DNA of 64,000 bases from Nitzschia sp. DOCU1 (taxonomy: Eukaryota > Bacillariophyta > Bacillariophyceae > Bacillariales > Bacillariaceae): NCBI GenBank assembly GCA_951394045.1, contig OX595988.1:1875352-1939351 (forward strand), given 5' to 3'. The position numbers were made by a program, and so were the translations under genes. The first letter of the stretch is position 1. Every line of letters starts with the position of its first letter. The notes under the pieces are model-generated. The model was not told the DNA's origin and did not search any database. It saw nothing but the letters and a program-made list of their open reading frames with translations. This document shows, piece after piece, positions 61,944 through 64,000 of the stretch.

Positions 61944-62486
61944 TCAAGAGTTCTTACGGGGCTGCTGGATGGGCTTCTTGTGCCCAAATTTGGACCCGGA
62001 CTTTCTATTGATCTTTGGGTGGGTTGCAATGGAATTCTCCTTTGCACGGAAGCGGTTTTCAATGAGGAGAGGAGTATGGTCGAGAACTACGAGGTCATGG
62101 GAATCAATGAGCCGGGGCTCTCCATGGTGCACTTGGTTGACCAAGTTACGTGGAGCACGCGGTTTCCCGGCGAGTCCTCGGCGTGCCTCCCAACGCTTCT
62201 TGAGTCCAGCATGAAGGGCCATTGCAGCTTCTTCTCTCTCTTCCAAAATAGCCAAGTTGGCCATCAAGCTGACAAAGAACTCGGTTGCTTCAAGTTCTGC
62301 AGCTTCCTCGGCAGTTGGGGGGAAGGCCTCATCAAGCACCTCATCCGTGATGCTAGCAAGGAATTCGTGCTCGGTACCCATGAACGTCAGGCATGGCAAT
62401 CCATCGTTGTAGATCATCGGCTGAACGATCTCGCCCATGATCGGGTGAAATGGTGGCGCAAGAGGAGACAGCAAAGAGGTCGTCAT
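61944..62486 (-). CDS. Hypothetical protein, 180 aa
   Basis: An open frame with an ATG at 62486; a longer form could begin at the ATG at 62558 (204 residues). It contains MTTSLLSPLAPPFHPIMGEI, an acidic helix (DEVLDEAFPPTAEEAAELEATEFF), a helical Met/Ala-rich stretch (SLMANLAILEEREEAAMALHAGLKKRWEARRG) and a basic C-terminus with GKPRAPRNL and HKKPIQQPRKNS. The acidic-then-basic arrangement is protein-like, but no domain is recognised. It might be nuclear, given the basic tail. Confidence 0.6.
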   Translation of the reverse strand: MTTSLLSPLAPPFHPIMGEIVQPMIYNDGLPCLTFMGTEHEFLASITDEVLDEAFPPTAEEAAELEATEFFVSLMANLAILEEREEAAMALHAGLKKRWEARRGLAGKPRAPRNLVNQVHHGEPRLIDSHDLVVLDHTPLLIENRFRAKENSIATHPKINRKSGSKFGHKKPIQQPRKNS

Positions 62487-62838
62487 GGTGAAAGATACTG
62501 CTTTGTGGGCTTGGGTTCTTTTTGTGAGACAAAAGAGAAATGACTTGGAAATTCTCATGACGCTCGGTGTCAAGAACACACGTTCGCTCGATTGACAGGT
62601 CGGGTTCCTTGTGAACTGGGGTTCGGCTCGCGCGCCCTACCGAATATCTTGCAACTGAATGACGTCATTCACGAATCGGTGCGATCTTTTGCGATGGATC
62701 TTTGCCATGATGCCACGAGCTGGCCACGCCGCGCGGCGACGATTTCGACCGCTATTTTCATTACGACCAAAAAAAAGGATCGGCAGCTCGTTGGCACGTC
62801 ATCTCACACTTCATCTTTGCCCTGATGCCCAAGATAAG

Positions 62839-64000
62839 ATGAAAGCAAGTGGAGGGAGGCTAATCGCCTTGTTGATGCTAGTATCATCAGCTTGGTCCAA
62901 CGGATTTCAGCAACAGCAACAAAATCAGAGGCAGGAGGTAACGTGCCGATTTGAAACGATGAATGGGGGTCAACGGGACAGAGCCCAGAAAATTATGTAC
63001 AACCAACAGGCACGCCAGCGAGAGGCTATGCGGTACCAAATCGTTGCTTCTGAGGCGTTCGGTCCTTTGGCGAGGCGGATTGAAGAGGTAGGTGTACATG
63101 CGACGGGTGACGGAAGCACGTGGAGTTATTTTCGAGGGGAATTCCAATCGTTGTGGTGCTGACTGTTTACGACATGTTGCAGGCATACCCAGAAAGATTT
63201 ACATACCACCCGACCACTTGGGGAAAGTTTCCTGACGGAACTGGTACGTTTACCGAGCGAAGAGGAATGTTATATGTTTAGAATCATTTGATGTTCAAAT
63301 CCAATCCTGAACGCTTTTAGACAATATCGAGATCGGAGGGTTCACGCCTCACAACCTTCTGTCTGGCGAACATGTCTTGTTTTTGGCGAGCTTTTCCAAC
63401 AATGATACAACGCTCAGTCAATTCCAAGTCATGATCACATTGCTGCAGGTACGACCACCAATTGCTTGTGTTTGCCCACGATTGACAATTGCACGGTAGA
63501 ACCCCCATTGATCCCTCCGTAGTCTTTCATTGCCTCCATGACAGTAGTTCTTCCGTACTCGCCAGTTGGTAAGCATGGAAACCGGAGAACAGTACTGAGG
63601 TCGCTACGATGAGCCTGACATTCTATTCTTTGCGCAGGGACAATGGAACGCGTCGTGAGAGAAGGCCAGGTGGCCACCGCTGCCACCTATGCGCACATGT
63701 TTTCTTCGCTCCCTAGCTGTGGACGACCAACGCGCCTCATGGTGTACGATCTCCATACACTGCAAAATCGGTTCTACTTAGTAAGTCACTGGGAGCCTGG
63801 CCTCTTTGAAAATAATTGGGGTGCGTACTCTGACTTACTTGTACGGGATTGTGTGTGAAAAGCATGGCAACGCGGTGGCCTCGTTGCAGACTGCCATTCC
63901 CCTGCTCAAAGAGAAAATTAAAGAATCAAACATCAATTGTGTTGCGTTTCCTGATGATGGTGCGGCCAAACGATTCTCGGCTATGTTCACGGATATGGAT
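62839..64000 (+). CDS. Class II (plant-type) phosphoribosyl-diphosphate synthase homolog, partial, with secretory/plastid leader
   Basis: Exons 62839-63087, 63183-63243, 63321-63448, 63523-63568, 63638-63780 and 63863->64000; all junctions keep frame and 255 residues are visible. The leader KASGGRLIALLMLVSSAWSNGFQQQQ is a signal peptide, so plastid or secretory routing is likely. The body reads WGKFPDGT, NIEIGGFTPHNLLSGEHVLFLASFS, FIASMTVVLPYSPVGTMERV, GQVATAATYAHMFSS, RLMVYDLHTLQNRFYL and VAFPDDGAAKRF. This follows plant class II PRS enzymes (phosphate-independent type) block by block. The catalytic C-terminal PRPP loop lies beyond the right edge. It is distinct from the PRPP synthetase at 16.8-18.5 kb. 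Five introns in 1 kb is dense for this window. Confidence 0.85.

Noticed and set aside
61980..62543. 187-codon plus-strand frame opposite the hypothetical gene
   Set aside because: The minus strand has the more coherent acidic/basic protein pattern; this is judged to be its shadow, though the choice is not certain.
1..64000. CRISPR arrays, bacterial operons, riboswitches, tRNA and rRNA genes
   Set aside because: None seen. The genome is eukaryotic nuclear, no regular spacer arrays exist, and I found no convincing tRNA A/B-box pair by eye; a tRNAscan run would be decisive.

Overview
This is a nuclear chromosome segment of a photosynthetic stramenopile, almost certainly a pennate diatom such as Phaeodactylum tricornutum. 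Three observations support this. Genes are dense and lie on both strands, with few short GT-AG introns (about 60-160 bp, one of 591 bp). A fucoxanthin-chlorophyll (LHC) protein begins with a signal peptide ending in a literal ASAFAP motif, and several other genes carry related plastid presequences (AWSFQP, ASAFNP, AAGFVV). The single transposon is a Ty1/copia element of the kind that dominates diatom genomes. The species name is inference; exon coordinates were read by eye from splice signals and reading frame.

Layout. 1-7 kb: DEAD-box helicase (its 3' part is off the left edge), LHC antenna protein, a long Ser-rich disordered protein, a small tail-anchored candidate. 7.8-14 kb: Tad1/ADAT1 tRNA deaminase, an RPA32/Stn1-like OB-fold protein, a PCID2/Thp1 (TREX-2) subunit, a CDP-alcohol phosphatidyltransferase and a SIRT6-like sirtuin, then 1.1 kb of intergenic DNA with repeats. 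14.9-26.3 kb: plastid POR-like dehydrogenase, PRPP synthetase, ribosomal protein L27a, three-repeat Myb factor, SEC13 and a RING protein. 27.3-30.9 kb: F-box/Tubby protein. 30.9-33.5 kb is gene-poor. 33.6-37.9 kb: MATE-type transporter and a DUF2439 (ZGRF1/Mte1-type) protein.

38.04-44.16 kb holds a complete copia retrotransposon: identical 124-bp LTRs, a perfect 5-bp target duplication, gag split by a +1 frame change, an in-frame UAG between gag and pol, and an intact pol (PR-IN-RT-RH). Identical LTRs mean recent insertion.

44.4-64 kb: a mitochondrial-carrier protein with a plastid-like leader and a large extra N-terminal domain, a small plastid membrane protein, a kelch-BTB protein, a TPR-Aha1 fusion co-chaperone, a retinol-saturase/carotenoid-isomerase-like flavoprotein, a plastid triose-phosphate translocator, mitochondrial SHMT, the CCR4-NOT subunit NOT2, a hypothetical protein, and the 5' part of a second, plant class II-type PRPP synthetase with a secretory leader.

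There is no operon structure. Neighbouring genes mix plastid, mitochondrial, nuclear and secretory functions, often as divergent pairs sharing a short promoter region. The most unusual items are the retrotransposon's two-step recoding architecture, the TPR-Aha1 fusion, and the carrier fused to an apparent lumenal-type leader and novel domain.
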